DNA of 64,000 nucleotides from Watersipora subatra (lineage: Eukaryota > Bryozoa > Gymnolaemata > Cheilostomatida > Watersiporidae), in NCBI RefSeq assembly GCF_963576615.1, contig NC_088714.1:37737143-37801142 (forward strand), in the 5' to 3' direction. A program made the position numbers and the translations under genes. How positions within the stretch are numbered: the stretch's first letter is position 1; each line of letters opens with the position of its first letter. The notes beneath the pieces were generated by a model. It had not been told where the DNA came from, ran no database searches, and saw nothing but the letters and a program-made list of their open reading frames with translations. Shown in pieces: positions 1-11,287 of the stretch.

Positions 1-400
1 GATAGACTCATGGAATGAAGAGGCAATTTTTAAGTTGGCAGCCAGAGAGCAACTCTAAATGGGCATATGAACATATACCATGCTAGTAACAATATGTTAT
101 TAACCCAACGTATTTATTTTCCTATTGATGTTTGAAGTGAATGCGGATTCGCCTCTCTTGGCTTGCCATTAACATGATGGTAGTGTATTGTTACACATCC
201 TTACACAACGGTTTACATTTGTATATGGAAATAATTAGCTGAATGTCCAGCCTTGCATTGGTAATGAAAAAAGCTTTTGCACAGAAAATTAATTTTGATT
301 TAATATAAGCAGCAATTGCCATATTAACATCTAAGTGAAAGAGTTTGCTTATTTCTGTGTATATCTGGACAAGAAATAATTTAAATATTTAAAAACTAGA

Positions 401-433
401 GGCATAGCTTGTATAGCTTGTATAGCTTGTGGA
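401..433. repeat. 10-bp direct repeat, about 3 copies
   Basis: A 10-bp unit, TAGCTTGTAT-like, is repeated about three times head to tail. No function can be read from it. Confidence 0.7.
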
Positions 434-574
434 AAAACATTTCTTTTTCTTCTCATTTACTCAAGATTTAAAACCGCTTATAAACAGTGTCAGGTAGTGC
501 AGTTGCTATTGGCTAAGCTTCTTTACCTGATGAATTTGAGTAACTTAGACTAGTCTAAATCTTTACTACAATAA

Positions 575-715
575 GAGCCGTGTCCGTCCTTCCGTCCGGG
601 CATTAAGAAAAAAGATGCATTTCACGGGAATCAAACTCATACTTTCAGCAGATACACACATGTGAAGCACTCATGAACGCACTACCACTAGACCACGCAG
701 CCAGCTTGACACAAC
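575..715 (-). mobile_element. tRNA-derived SINE, minus strand
   Basis: Read on the minus strand the element opens with a tRNA-like head: an A-box-like TGGTCTAGTGG and, about 50 nt further, a B-box-like GAGTTTGATTCCC. A short body and a tail rich in GGACGGA/GACGGAC follow. The same head-plus-tail plan recurs at 805-965 and 32365-32530, so this is a dispersed Pol III-type SINE, not a tRNA gene: the acceptor stem is not closed and an unrelated body follows. Exact ends are uncertain. Confidence 0.6.
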
Positions 716-804
716 TTGGAATAATTGTACTTATAATCATTACGTGTCATGATCTCTCATGTAATCATGATCTTCAAGCCTGCTAACTATTCCACAGTAT
801 GGCA

Positions 805-965
805 AGCTGGCCGCGTGGCGCAGTGGTCAGCTTGCTTTTCTGCAAAATTGGTGTCTCGAAGTTCGATTCCTGTCCGGTTATAATGAGTAACGGTTATAAC
901 TATATCGCTATAACTGGACATGACTAATGACAGACAGACCAACACTTAAATTCATATATAGATAC
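805..965 (+). mobile_element. tRNA-derived SINE, plus strand
   Basis: A tRNA-like head has an A-box-like TGGCGCAGTGGT and a B-box AGTTCGATTCC. It is followed by a body with ATAACTGGACA and the tail GACAGACAGACC, then an AT-rich end. The segment from ATAACTGGACA to the end matches the corresponding part of the copy at 32365-32530. It lies head to head with the SINE at 575-715. Confidence 0.65.
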
Positions 966-3250
966 AACATGAACAGCATGCACAAAGAGGATAGAAATAC
1001 CACCATTATTAGACGCGTACCAGAAGTATGTTTATTACGACCTGATTTTAAAACTAAATAACTTCAAGTTACGCTAATCTTTGAAATTTTGCCACAACGA
1101 GGCTCCATAGAATTGCTTAGCAATGTGCAGACAAGAGTTAGTTTTGCGAAGCATATAGCTAGCGATTTTGTCAGTTTTGGATACTAGTGAAGAGGAATGG
1201 CAGCCTACCCAAATTAATATCAAAAACATAAAAAATCATATAAAACATCCTTGGCCAATGATGGTTATTAGAAGACCTCAGCAATTAAAATACAGCATGT
1301 TCTGACAGCAGATCAATTTGATGAGGTATTTACAAACCAACCAATTAGATAACATGAGGAATTTCAACTTTTTCAAATATTCTAAATAAATATTCCTTGA
1401 AAAAATTCGGGGAAGGTCAAAAAAGCACCAACTTTAAACATTGGTGGTATAAGTATGAACAATCGTGAACTACATATCTAGACAAAATTTACTACCACAA
1501 AAATTTTTTTAGACGCCAAAAGGTTACTCGAATTTTAATGTTACAATTGATATAATATCGACCTACTACACCAATTTTATACTCAATCTGTATAAAAAGT
1601 TAGCTGGACGCTTCTGTTGTTTATAAAAATGTGTAAGAATGTGTTAAGCTTAAACAAGGGTGGTGAATAGGGTAAACTGTTCCTATTGTACATTACATTG
1701 AAACTTTGACACCTGTGTAAAATACATTTTGTTATCGATGGCAATTTCTATGCTAAAGGTCAACTGAATAAAAAAAAACTTGCAGGAGAGGGATCCGAAA
1801 TGACGACATCAAACAGGTTAGCGATATCTTCATCATCGTCCTCGCGTGAGCTCTGTGTATCATCCTCCATTCAGTAGCCTAAATCAATATCCTAGCTGTT
1901 CCAACTCCTGAGTTCTTTAATCAACAACTACCAGAAATAAATTGCGTACCAAAGATAAACCTTGAGTTAGAACAGCCCAACCTTTTCTATAGATGCATAT
2001 AAAGTAGTATTACATGGCCAGTAATTCAAAAGCGTAGCAATCAGCATTTTAGCAACTCATCGCACAATGGTCAAACAAAGGTTTTGGCACAAAGTCATTA
2101 ACACTGCAGCAAGTTGCAAGACACGTTTTATTAAACAAGCTATAACATATCTGGAAAAAAAAAGTTATTGCATGGGTCTGTGTGAAGGAAATTTTGGTTA
2201 ACATGAAAATGTTTGCATATAATTCACACATCAGCGTGTCTCTTATATAACTTCTCATATTATAAATAATTTTTAATCCCTACAGGACTGCGCAAACAAG
2301 CATGGACGACCGTTCGAGTCAGGATGTAACTCTCATTAGTTATTCTAACCTTTTGTCATTAATATTATTGTTTTAGAATTTTGTTAGTTGTGTATTTCAT
2401 TGTTTGACTTTTAAAATAAAGAAGTAACTGTTATTGTGAATATCAGCATTGCGTACAATGGCTTAGCACCTTCACTAATACCTGAACCAGTAATAATCAA
2501 ATTAGTTCCCACAAGCTAAGCAAAAGGGCACGAACTAAACAGTCAAAACAGAATAAAATGACAAGCAATTTCAACACTGATGTTGCGGTGGCCTCGGATT
2601 AGTTACATAGTTAGTACATTTGTTGCATAACATAATTTCTCCCTGTTGGCTGTAACTAGTTCATCTACTATCCTAGTAACTCTATTATTTTACTGAATGT
2701 CTTTGATCTTTTTATTATACATTGGTGAAAACTTGGCCTTATTAAATAAAGGAACTTCCTGTCTGATTATTTAACACTCCCAAACCACTCATAGCAGAAC
2801 GTTTACCAAGGAATAGCATAAAGTTCCTTTGGCCGGAAAGCTTGCTTTTAATGTTATTTTTTAATAATTATTTTGGTTGTACTTAAATTCATAACGATAC
2901 CTTCAGACCAGATCATAAATTTTCCCACTAAAATCCACAAAATGAAGCAACAGCGTGGGAACTCGTTGCAAAAAATTCTGCGCAATGCTGTAATTTTACT
3001 TTTATTAGTGGTCATGTATATACATATATTTTTTTATTCATCAATTAATATTTGTATTAGTAATATTTTGCAGTTTAGATAAAAAGTAAGACAGTGCAGA
3101 AAATAAATCAGATACACCTGCAAGTACCTCACTCATCTACAACTCTACTTGGTTTGTCGCAAATTTTTCTGGTTGTTCTTAGCCAAAAAGAGTTGAATAA
3201 TGCTGTGGTTTTTGTAGCTGGGACAACAAGCCCATTTTGTCTTGTGAGTG
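966..3250. other. AT-rich intergenic stretch, no gene recognised
   Basis: I see only short open frames (up to about 70 codons) without family resemblance. An AATAAA occurs near 2416, but no exon upstream of it could be recognised. Small anonymous repeats cannot be excluded. Confidence 0.5.
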
Positions 3251-3251
3251 T

Positions 3252-5867
3252 TTAAAAAAAATTAAATGAGTCTCCTACGACATTGCTTGCTTCCACCTTT
3301 ACATAGTGATTTAACCTTTCATCTTGTCTTCTCTTCGACAGTGAAAGAAAACTTGTGTCAGATCGCAGTTTAATAAAATTAACTGTATTTTTTAAATGAA
3401 AAATAAAATGAAAAGCTCTATTTTCAATTTTTTCATGCCATTTTGCAGGTATAGATTCCAAACCTTACACCTACATTCAATAATTGGTTGAACAAGGGTC
3501 TCGTAAGCCACTTATCTAGTTCTGTTGTCTGCATCTTTTAAAACTCTTTTAAGCATTTCAAGAAGTCTAGAAGCTTTGGAAAAAAACATTATTTGTATGT
3601 CTTTCCCATTTGAGATAATTACTCAACTCAACACCCGAGTAGTGATGGGAATTGACATTCTGGAGTTGCTCTCCACTGAGAAAAATCTTTGTTGTGAGTC
3701 CATTTCCCCCACTAAAAGTACTGAGCACCTTTTTAGTATTAAAAGATAGTTGCCATGTTTTGGTCCAAAGCTCAAGTTTAGTAAGGTCAATTTGTAGAAT
3801 GTTACTTTTATCTCGGGTATTATAAAGCAGAGCATCATCTACAAATAACTGACATTTAGATGTAATACCTGAAGATATATTGTCTATGTAAATTAAAAAT
3901 AACAAGGGTCCGTCCTGACACAGATCACTGTGGTACCCCTGACAAAACTTCGCAACAGGATGACTCTTGGTCATCGATTACAACTGCCTGTTTTCGATTA
4001 CTAAGGGAACTTTTCATACAGTTTACAATTTCAGGGCTTATTCCGATCTTGGCCAATTTAAATAAAAGCTTTCGGTGGTTCACTGGATCGAATGCCTCAG
4101 AAAAACCCAGAATTAATAACTCTGTAATTAATCCGTGTTCTCAATTTGTAGTTGGATCCTTAAACGTATAGACTAGCTGTATCTCACATGACCTATCACT
4201 TCTAAAACCATGTTGAGATTTGGTTAGGATGTAATTTTGAGCAAAAAAAAGAATTTGTTTTGCTAAAATATGCTCTAAAAGTTTACAAGTTATGCAGGTA
4301 AGAAAAACAGGTCTGTAGTTGTTAGACTGGAACCTGCTACCTTTCTTATAAATAAGTTTTACTTGAGCTATTTTCCATATTTCTGGTAGTATGCCAGTAC
4401 TAAGAGTAAATTAAAATATTTCTGTTATTGTATGAGCAATAAACAAAAGAAAGGTTTTTAGTAGTACACCAGTGATGTCATCGGGATTACATGATTTAGA
4501 TGTTTTAATGCCTTGTAATAGTGTGTGAATACCATCAGTCAACTAACAAATTAGACTGGTCTGAGGTAAAAGAAGCAAAATCCTCTATGAGTTTTGATCC
4601 ATCAGTCACAAAAATTAACTGGAAAAAATTGTGAAACAGGGAAGCTTTTTTTTTGGCAGTTTTGCTATTTAATACCCCATTGAAAAACAGGTCTGGGATA
4701 ATATCACGACTATTTGTCTTATGTTGTCTGATATATCTGTAGAAAGGTTTGCTATCGCTTGAAACAAGTGGCTTATAAAGCTTCACAAAAAGATGACTTT
4801 TTTGGCTTGTTTTATTAGATGTTTGTTATGCTTCGCAACTATGTGGAATCTGCTGCTATTATGGTGAGTGGGAAAATTTTTCATTGATGAATACAATTGC
4901 TTCTGCTTTTTCAAATCATTTTTTAATTTTTTACTAAACTAACCAGGCTGATCACTGGCAGTTTTGACTTTTGTAAAAACACACTTTTTCTTCAAGTCCA
5001 GCATCCCCTTCACAAATGTTTCATAGACCAAGTTCATATGTCGTTTTGAGTCAATGTTCTGAATAATTTTTTTCTCCCAAGGATCAAGGATCTCTATAGC
5101 CCTGTTCAAATCTGCTTTATCATAGCAGTGAATGAGAATATCATTTTCTGAATGTGTCTTTGAAAAATAAATGTCTAATTGCATGTACAACAGAGCATGA
5201 TCACTCAATGCTGGTTTTAAAACATCAATATTTTGAACCATTAGTCCATTCATAAACACAAAATTAAAGATATTACCTTTAGCATGTGTAGGCTGGTAAA
5301 TATGCTGTTCAAGAGATAAGTCGGCTATTTTGTATAGAAAAGGGTTGCACATGTTATGTGTTCCATTGCTAATAAAATTTTCCCAATCAATTTTAGGTAA
5401 ATTGAAGTCTCCACATATTACAAGACATCCCTTTGACAGATTTACTATTTCAACAACTTCATCAAGCAACGAAGAAAGTAAATTTGATCCAGATAGTTCG
5501 GGGGACGATGTAAAGTAAATAAAAACAAAGCCTCTTTTTGAGAAAACAGTTTCAACAAAACCGCTTCTGCATTTGATTTAAAACCAATAACAATAATCTG
5601 CAGATCATTTCTAATATAAACAGCAACACCACCTCCATTTTGATTCCTACTTTTGAAAAAAATCTGAAAGTTATGTCCATCTACCTCTCCAGAATACATT
5701 TCATTGTTTAGGTAGGTCTCAGTAAGACATATACCATCCAAATTTGTGAACTGTTTAGTTTCCCATTCTAAAGTAAGTACTTTATTACGAAGAGAACAAA
5801 TAAAGCTGAATCCGCCATTTATCCGCCAGCTGGATAAAAGTAGGTAAGTTCCAAGGGATTCAGACAT
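3252..5867 (-). pseudogene. LINE ORF2 remnant: APE endonuclease plus reverse transcriptase
   Basis: From 5867 down, the frame shows the endonuclease motif LTETYL. A frameshift near 5450-5469 leads to GDFNLP and SDHALL, the core motifs of the endonuclease/exonuclease/phosphatase fold. A linker (4786-4535) precedes the RT. Within RT a NYRPVFLT-like block lies near 4310, a VNHRKLL block near 4090, a GVPQ block near 3935 whose next codon is a stop, GPLLFLIYIDN after a frameshift, and LFVDD in place of the usual FADD. The C-terminal part (3461-3252) carries the SLSKRRQDERL stretch typical of LINE tails. At least three frame breaks make it non-functional. Confidence 0.82.
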
Positions 5868-6530
5868 TTGCTAAGAAAATGCTGAGCTTGCTTGGCTCTA
5901 GATACATGTGTGAGAAGACAATTTCCGTTATGAACATTCACAAGAAACGGGTGAAGATAAAACTGAGTGACTGTCACCTTTGTGACGTTCTGCGCATCAA
6001 AACCACTGAACTTAACCAAACTTGGACTACATACTGCAGTCAAGATCCCAGTATCACCCTTCACATTAGTGCAGTCAAGATGTTTGTTAAGTCTTTTAAT
6101 TGGAATAAATTTTTGGATCTCGGTTAATGCATTATTTTGTGACGGTCAAAATCACAGTTCGAATATATGCTGTGATCACCGTTGTGAATTTGGTTCATAA
6201 TGAGCACCTAATAGTGAATAGTATGTAGTGTTCCACATGAACTTAGATATCCTTGAGGTTTCTTCATGGCTGGTGGTTTATGATTTCAGTAAAAACCCAA
6301 TGGAAAAAATGCGAAAGTAAAAGTATGCCATTTGTGATTAAAAAAGTCCAAAAAAAGTTCATTGGTGTTTAATGTTAATGGTTACAAAATGATGAGGCTG
6401 AATATTCTGCCCACACTATTTCATCTTACCAAATCTAGCCCTTTTTGTAAAATGTTTGAACACCGCTGCTGGTCTAGACCTTTGACTGAGCTGCTAATTG
6501 CTCTAGCGTTTGTTTCTTATCAATGACCAC

Positions 6531-6776
6531 GTTTGAACCTCAGTGCGAACCTCAGTGCTCATGTAAGCAATACAAAGAGGTTGAACCTCAGTGCTCATGT
6601 AAGCAATACAAAGAGTTTGAACCTCAGTGCTCATGTAAGCAATACAAAGAGGTTGAACCTCAGTGCTCAAGTAAGCAATACAAAGAGGTTGAACCTCAGT
6701 GCTCATGTAAGCAATACAAAGAGTTTGACCTCAGTGCAAACCTCAGTGCTCATGTAAGCAATACCAAAGAGCTTTT
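6531..6776. repeat. 36-bp minisatellite, about 6 units
   Basis: A 36-bp unit built around GAACCTCAGTGCTCATGTAAG is repeated with few changes, the first and last copies being partial. As 36 is a multiple of three, both strands have open frames (a 12-residue EPQCSCKQYKEV-type repeat on plus, a STEVQPLCIAYM-type repeat on minus). It lies between the ORF1-like and endonuclease regions of the LINE, so it probably arose by expansion inside that element. Confidence 0.85.
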
Positions 6777-6779
6777 TCC

Positions 6780-7360
6780 TTAAAGTTTCGATTTTGTTAA
6801 TGTTTGTGAATTCACCCCCAGCCTGTTTAATAAACTTCTCCACCTTCTCCTCCGTTACTCCATGTCCAGCAAAAACGACATTTAGAGCTCTCCTTCAGCT
6901 TTCTTTTATTTCAGTACCAGTCACAGCGACTATTGTTGGTTTGGCTGTGAATTTGCCAACCTCCGTGAACTGTGATCAGTGAACTTCCCTCCTCAACTGT
7001 AGGAATTATAGAACCAATTTTTGAAAACTTTCTTCAGCTTTACTTAGCTTGACTGCCTCATCAATTGGCCTTATTAAGTTTACAAGACAAACTTTCTACA
7101 GCTTCACTTAGCTGATCAACCTTAGTTTCAACTGCTGAGACTCTATTCTAAACATTAATTACTATCTCAAACAGTTTTTTTGAACTTGATTCACACGAGG
7201 TGCAGTTCCAAAAAACATAGCTTTTCTGACCAGCAGGATAATTTACATAAATTACTGTTACCCATTTGGCTCCAGAACACTTGATAACAAACCATAAATT
7301 GTATAAGCTGCATTCTACTATGCCCCTTCAATTGCTTTCTTACAACCACCACACCAATCT
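6780..7360 (-). pseudogene. LINE ORF1-like remnant with Cys finger and coiled coil
   Basis: The minus strand encodes, with stops and shifts, a CGGCKKAI motif (about 7340), a second Cys-containing block ending NCTSCES (about 7200), then a heptad-like stretch VETKVDQLSEAVESL (about 7120) followed by more Lys/Glu-rich sequence. A PHD-like finger followed by a coiled coil is known in ORF1 of CR1-type elements. Its place upstream of the endonuclease fits. It is heavily decayed and no single frame spans it. Confidence 0.5.
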
Positions 7361-7662
7361 ATGCCTTTTTTTGAAAAACTATGGAATGGAAAAGAAAAAG
7401 CTATATCTACCTCCAAAATGGAGGAAACAATGACAAAACAAGAAGGAATCGATGAAGACACTCAAAACCAAAGTGCAAGAGAGGCAACAACTCTTATTTT
7501 ACTCGACTATATCATAATTATTTAATTGAATAAATGAATTTGTTGAACGAACAATAACAAGTAAGAGTATGTAGGCCTATAGTTAATTAATTAAACCTAA
7601 TTTACGATTTGTCTACAATGATACAATAGTGTTACAATAACCTAACAAATAATTATGTCCTC

Positions 7663-7702
7663 TTTCGTTAATCACTAACTTATTCGCTAGTGATTAACGA
7701 AA
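7663..7702. repeat. Inverted repeat, 15-bp arms
   Basis: TTTCGTTAATCACTA at 7663-7677 is the exact reverse complement of 7688-7702, with a 10-nt loop. No poly-T follows and no neighbouring gene uses it, so its role is unknown. Confidence 0.85.
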
Positions 7703-7833
7703 CAGTTAGTAGAAACAGGAGAAAGCAAAAATATTAAAATTATTTCAAACTTTGAGAGAGAGCTCAAGAAAACAGGTCTTGCTAGCAAAAGCCTGCACCG
7801 GAAAAACACTTTTTGTCTATCTCGCAATAGGCA

Positions 7834-7838
7834 CAAAC
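7834..7838. repeat. Target-site duplication CAAAC, left
   Basis: CAAAC directly precedes the TG of the 5' LTR and is repeated exactly at 11283-11287 after the CA of the 3' LTR. Confidence 0.85.
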
Positions 7839-8081
7839 TGTTGTATTATGGATTTATTAGGCTCAGGCTATATTGGTGTCTGAGCTCAAAGAAGTACAGG
7901 TGGTCTTGGCAATTACAGTGAGTGAATAAAGCTAGGGATAAGGCTAGTGGGTAAAGCTAGTAGATTAGGTAGTATAAGGCAATATGGGGAGGATATACAG
8001 AAGTGTGATGAAAGATGGAGGCTCTTCTTTGCCTTCTTCACATCAATACATGCACATGTAAGTGTACTCATTTATACAACA
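7839..8081 (+). repeat. 5' LTR of copy 1
   Basis: A 243-bp repeat, TGTTGTATTA...ATACAACA. It aligns with 11060-11282 throughout, including the shared GCTAGGGATAAGGCTAG block, but is about 20 bp longer because of an indel near the right end. Confidence 0.92.
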
Positions 8082-8099
8082 TGGCGCAGTTGACGAAGC
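8082..8099 (+). promoter_or_regulatory. Primer-binding site of copy 1
   Basis: TGGCGCAGTTGACGAAGC directly abuts the 5' LTR. TGG pairs with the CCA end of a tRNA primer. The first 13 bases are conserved in copy 2 (15787-15799, minus strand). The cognate tRNA was not identified. Confidence 0.75.
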
Positions 8100-8399
8100 T
8101 CTAGAACTTTTTTGTGTGGTGATATTGTTAGCGATAGTTTTCTGGTTTCGGTGTAAATTTAACGCTTGACAGGACCCTTTCACGGGTGTGCAGGTGCGGT
8201 GACGTGTGGTAGTGTAGAGTCGTGCAGACGAGTTGTGAGGCTGAGGTGTTGAAGCGGTGAAGTGTTAGTATTGAAGAGGTACAGACATCTCTTATTCGTT
8301 AAGTGGTAGGAGAAGTTGAGAGTTAGAAAATAAAAGGAGAGGTGTAGAGTGGGTTGGTGGCGTGAAATTTATTGTGTTGTGCTGTGAGGGAGATCGGTT

Positions 8400-9640
8400 A
8401 TCCGAAGCTGGTGTTTGGAGAGCACGGTGATGGTTCGTGAGAAATATTTATAGAAGAAATGAATTTGTGTATTGAGATTGCAGTTGAGAGAAAAGGTTAT
8501 GAAGGTGAAGCTGGAAATAGACATCTTATTATGAGAGGTAGAGCCAAGTTAAGGCTATTATTGAGAGCTATTGGGCACAGTGGTAGAGAAGTATTAAAAG
8601 GTGCACGGTTTGATGTTGATGGTGAAAATTCAACTTATTAAGAGGCAGTAGATATTTTGCAGGAATATTATGGTAGACAGGAGAGCATGTTTGTGAAGGG
8701 GCATAAGTTTTTGACGACTAGACAGGCACTTGGTGAAAGTGATAGAGTTCTTGTTACGAGTTGAGAGTTTAAGCGGATAGGCTGAGGTAGCAAATAATGC
8801 TATTAGAGTAAGGTTTGCTCTTATAGTGGCAGTTAATGGGTTGAGGAATAGAGAAGTAAGTAGAGACTTGATGAAGAATGCCAATTTGACCTGGGTAATG
8901 TTGAATGAGGCATTGAGGGCTCGTGAGATGGCAAATCATTCAGACAGGTTCGTAAGAGCAGATAGTAGAGGCAGCGATTTAAAAATTGAGATTAAAAAGG
9001 AGGTAGCAAGGGTATCAGAGTGCGGCAGTCATGCGCAGTACCGGAGTGGTTGTATGGATAGAAAATATGACTCGGGAGGTAGATATTATCCTAGAAGAAG
9101 TCTTACGAGTGGTAAAAAGTATTATGGAGATAGCAATGATGAGTGTGATGTTAGTAGGTATGGGGCAAGAAGTCGAGAGCATAACGAGGACAGTAGGAAG
9201 TATAGAGACAATAGCAGGGAAAAACATGTCTTTAGATATTGAGCAAATAGTATAAAAGGTAGTGAAGACAAAATATGCTACAATAGCAAGCATAGTGGCT
9301 ATGAGATATGAGATGCGGATTGTCCCTCCATTAAATATTTTTCTTATGGACAAACAAGGACACATATCCCGATATTGCGGGAATATGGGTAGACAAGTAA
9401 GGTATGGCAGTCAAGATAGCAGTAGGAGGAGGCATAGGGGTGGAGAAAGTTCTCATGATGTAAAGGATAAGTGGAATAGACCCAGAGATTACAGTATGAA
9501 CAGTTATGAGAGACAGTCAGTATGAGAAGCGAGAGATGGATAGGCATGATGAAAAGTACAGCGCCAGTAGCAGGGGTAAAAGTGCAAGATTCGCTGGCTC
9601 AAAAAATAAATATGGTGAAGATAATTGAGAGTTGCAGAGA
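8400..9640 (+). pseudogene. Gag of LTR copy 1, broken
   Basis: Homologous along its length to the better-preserved Gag of copy 2. It has a conserved N-terminal block (FGEHGDGS, then EEMNL), the central RAIGHSGREVL motif, then an Arg/Ser/Tyr/Gly-rich nucleic-acid-binding tail. In-frame stops occur after GDGS and after NSTY, with frameshifts near 8740 and 9240. The zinc knuckle has lost its first two cysteines and only the HISRYC half remains (about 9360). It therefore cannot make a complete Gag. Confidence 0.8.
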
Positions 9641-9675
9641 AATACTGCACAACTCTCTGACTACGCCAGAGAGTT

Positions 9676-10065
9676 GTGCAGTATTTGGAAGTTAATGGAG
9701 TAAATGTGGAGTTTACGTTTGATACTGGGGCTGAGGTGTCAATAGTAACCGAGGCAACAGCCAATAAGTTGAACTTCAACCTACGGTTAAAGAAACCGTT
9801 GACAGTTTTAGAAACTGCTGATGGTAGTAAGTTAAAAGTGGTTGGGAGTGTGGTAGTTAATTTGAAAATTAAAAACAGGCATATGGATGCTGAAGTTCGT
9901 GTGGTGAAAGGATTGAGAACAAACTTTTTGGGCATAACTGAGTTGAAGCAGCTAAAACTATTTGCTGCTGTTAATGCGTTATGCGAAAGCAAGTTTGAGC
10001 CTGTTAAGGAGTGTAGAATCATTAAGCCAGTTGAGTCAAGTTGGAAACCTGACAAACAAGTCTGA
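9676..10065 (+). CDS. Retropepsin-like aspartic protease of LTR copy 1
   Basis: An open frame carries FDTGAEVSIV, the catalytic Asp-Thr-Gly loop of retroviral-type proteases that dimerise and cleave Gag. About 70 residues later comes a FLGITEL block, matching the usual second hydrophobic-Gly signature. It lies directly after Gag, as in Ty3/Gypsy-type elements. In copy 2 the same frame continues further before ending; here a change near 10030 shortens it. The catalytic motif is intact although the upstream gag is broken. Translation today is doubtful because it has no start of its own. Confidence 0.8.
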   Translation: MQYLEVNGVNVEFTFDTGAEVSIVTEATANKLNFNLRLKKPLTVLETADGSKLKVVGSVVVNLKIKNRHMDAEVRVVKGLRTNFLGITELKQLKLFAAVNALCESKFEPVKECRIIKPVESSWKPDKQV

Positions 10066-10320
10066 TAGGGAGAACGATGTTGCGAAAGGCTGTACAGGTC
10101 AAGATTTGTGGACTTGTGAAACCAAGGGAGTGACGAGTAATGGATGCGCAATAATAAAAAGGTAGAGAAAACCAGCTCAAGGACAGCGGTGGAGAAACTG
10201 GTAGTCAAGGGAGAAAAGCCCAAGGCACCAGAGAGATGAAAGTTTTTATAGGGCGTAATAGGAAACAGTCACGCTGAGGTAAGTGAAGGCGCTAATCAAG
10301 TAGCTGAACAAGTATTTGTA

Positions 10321-10780
10321 ATGAAAAAGGTTTGCTCTTTTTTAGCTGAGATATCCAGCAATGAAAAATTAGACAGAGATGGTCATGAGAAAAAGGTAGC
10401 AGAGATTGAAAGAGAGGAAAAAGGGGTGTGGAGGAAGTCGGAGGTAAAAATGGCTAGGCTAAAAGCCATACGTGAGGCAGCAGTCAAAGTTGGAAAATGT
10501 CAAGGCGGAGTTAGCGGAGGTTCAAAGAAGAATTGCCGGCAGCGGACCTGCACTGGTGGAGGGTGAGGTCGAACTATATAGGTCTGGGCCTATGTCAACT
10601 CCCAGCTCTGTGGTGACATTCCCTGTGCAGGCAATTACGGCCCAGGTAGAGACCTCCGACAGGATGCCTGTCGAGCCCGCCTCTTATTGGGGAGAGCGAG
10701 GTGAAAACGGAAGAGACGGAGATGAGGTTGAGGAGTCATTACTGACTCAACCCAAAAGACTCCGGGCTAGTCGGGGTTAG
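10321..10780 (+). pseudogene. Charged coiled-coil region in place of pol, copy 1
   Basis: The translation begins MKKVCSFLAEISSNEKLDRD and is rich in Glu/Lys/Arg (EIEREEKG, KMARLKA), as expected of a coiled coil. After a frameshift near 10500 it continues with a Pro/Ser/Thr-rich segment and ends LTQPKRLRASRG. The same region is present in copy 2. It occupies the place where RT, RNase H and integrase are expected, and none of their motifs is seen. Function unknown; it could be a capsid-associated or nucleic-acid-binding accessory part. Confidence 0.6.
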
Positions 10781-11040
10781 TGGAAATAGTGCTGGTTTAT
10801 GTTGGTGGAAGTAGCGATGGTAGTGACAGTAGTCATGGTGAAACTATTGGTAGCGGCGGCGGTCATGGTGATGAGAAAGTGAGTACAGACTGGCAATGGA
10901 CCTGGCATTAATGAGGAGAAGATTTTTGGCACAAGCCAGAGGCATGGAGCCTATGGAGACTACGCTAACGGAGTGAGGTAATGAGCAACACAAGTAAGGT
11001 AAGTTACGACGTCTGCTTGTTGGTAGTGATGGGGTGGCCC

Positions 11041-11059
11041 AAAACAAAAAGAAAAGACA
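11041..11059 (+). promoter_or_regulatory. Polypurine tract of copy 1
   Basis: The run AAAACAAAAAGAAAAGACA sits immediately left of the 3' LTR, where plus-strand DNA synthesis is primed in LTR elements. Copy 2 has the matching tract at 12825-12846. Confidence 0.75.
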
Positions 11060-11282
11060 TGCTGTATTATGGATTTGTTAGGCTCGGGCTATACTGGCGT
11101 CTGAGCTCAAAGCAGTACAGGTGGTCTTGGCAATCACAGTGAGTAAAGCGAAATAAAGCTAGGGATAAGGCTAGTGGGTAAAGCTAGTAGATTAGGTAGT
11201 ATAAGGCAGTATGGGGAAAATATAAGGAAATCCAACAAAGCTCTTATTTGCCTTATTCACATCAATACTCATTTATACAACA
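11060..11282 (+). repeat. 3' LTR of copy 1
   Basis: A 223-bp repeat, TGCTGTATTATGG...TATACAACA, homologous to 7839-8081. It is followed by the CAAAC target duplication. It ends about 580 bp upstream of the MRPS18A start codon, so it could influence that promoter. Confidence 0.92.
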
Positions 11283-11287
11283 CAAAC

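Larger units (their letters stand above)
3250..7400 (-). mobile_element. Decayed CR1/Jockey-type non-LTR retrotransposon
   Basis: Minus-strand reading gives, in order, an ORF1-like region with a Cys-rich finger and coiled coil (about 7360-6780), an endonuclease (5867-4939), a linker, a reverse transcriptase (about 4350-3570) and a C-terminal tail ending near 3252. This is the order of two-ORF LINEs with an APE-type endonuclease. Several frameshifts and stops show it is dead. Neither target duplications nor a clean 3' tail could be fixed, so both ends are approximate. CR1 rather than Jockey is suggested by the finger-like ORF1, but only a tree would settle it. Confidence 0.8.
7401..7838. other. 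Non-coding stretch left of the first LTR element
   Basis: AT-rich. It may include the extreme 5' end of the LINE and holds the hairpin at 7663-7702. No gene is seen. Confidence 0.5.
7839..11282 (+). mobile_element. Complete Gag-protease LTR retrotransposon, copy 1
   Basis: Two direct LTRs (7839-8081 and 11060-11282) begin TGTTGTATTA or TGCTGTATTA and end TATACAACA, so their termini are inverted repeats. They are flanked by a perfect 5-bp duplication CAAAC. A TGG-starting primer site follows the 5' LTR and a purine tract precedes the 3' LTR. The interior encodes Gag, a retropepsin and a coiled-coil region, but no reverse transcriptase, RNase H or integrase. A second copy on the minus strand at 12594-16033 has the same organisation. 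Stops and shifts in gag make this copy inactive. It would need enzymes in trans. Confidence 0.93.

Noticed and set aside
805..900. A functional tRNA gene
   Set aside because: A and B boxes are present but the acceptor stem does not close, and an unrelated SINE body with a dispersed tail follows.
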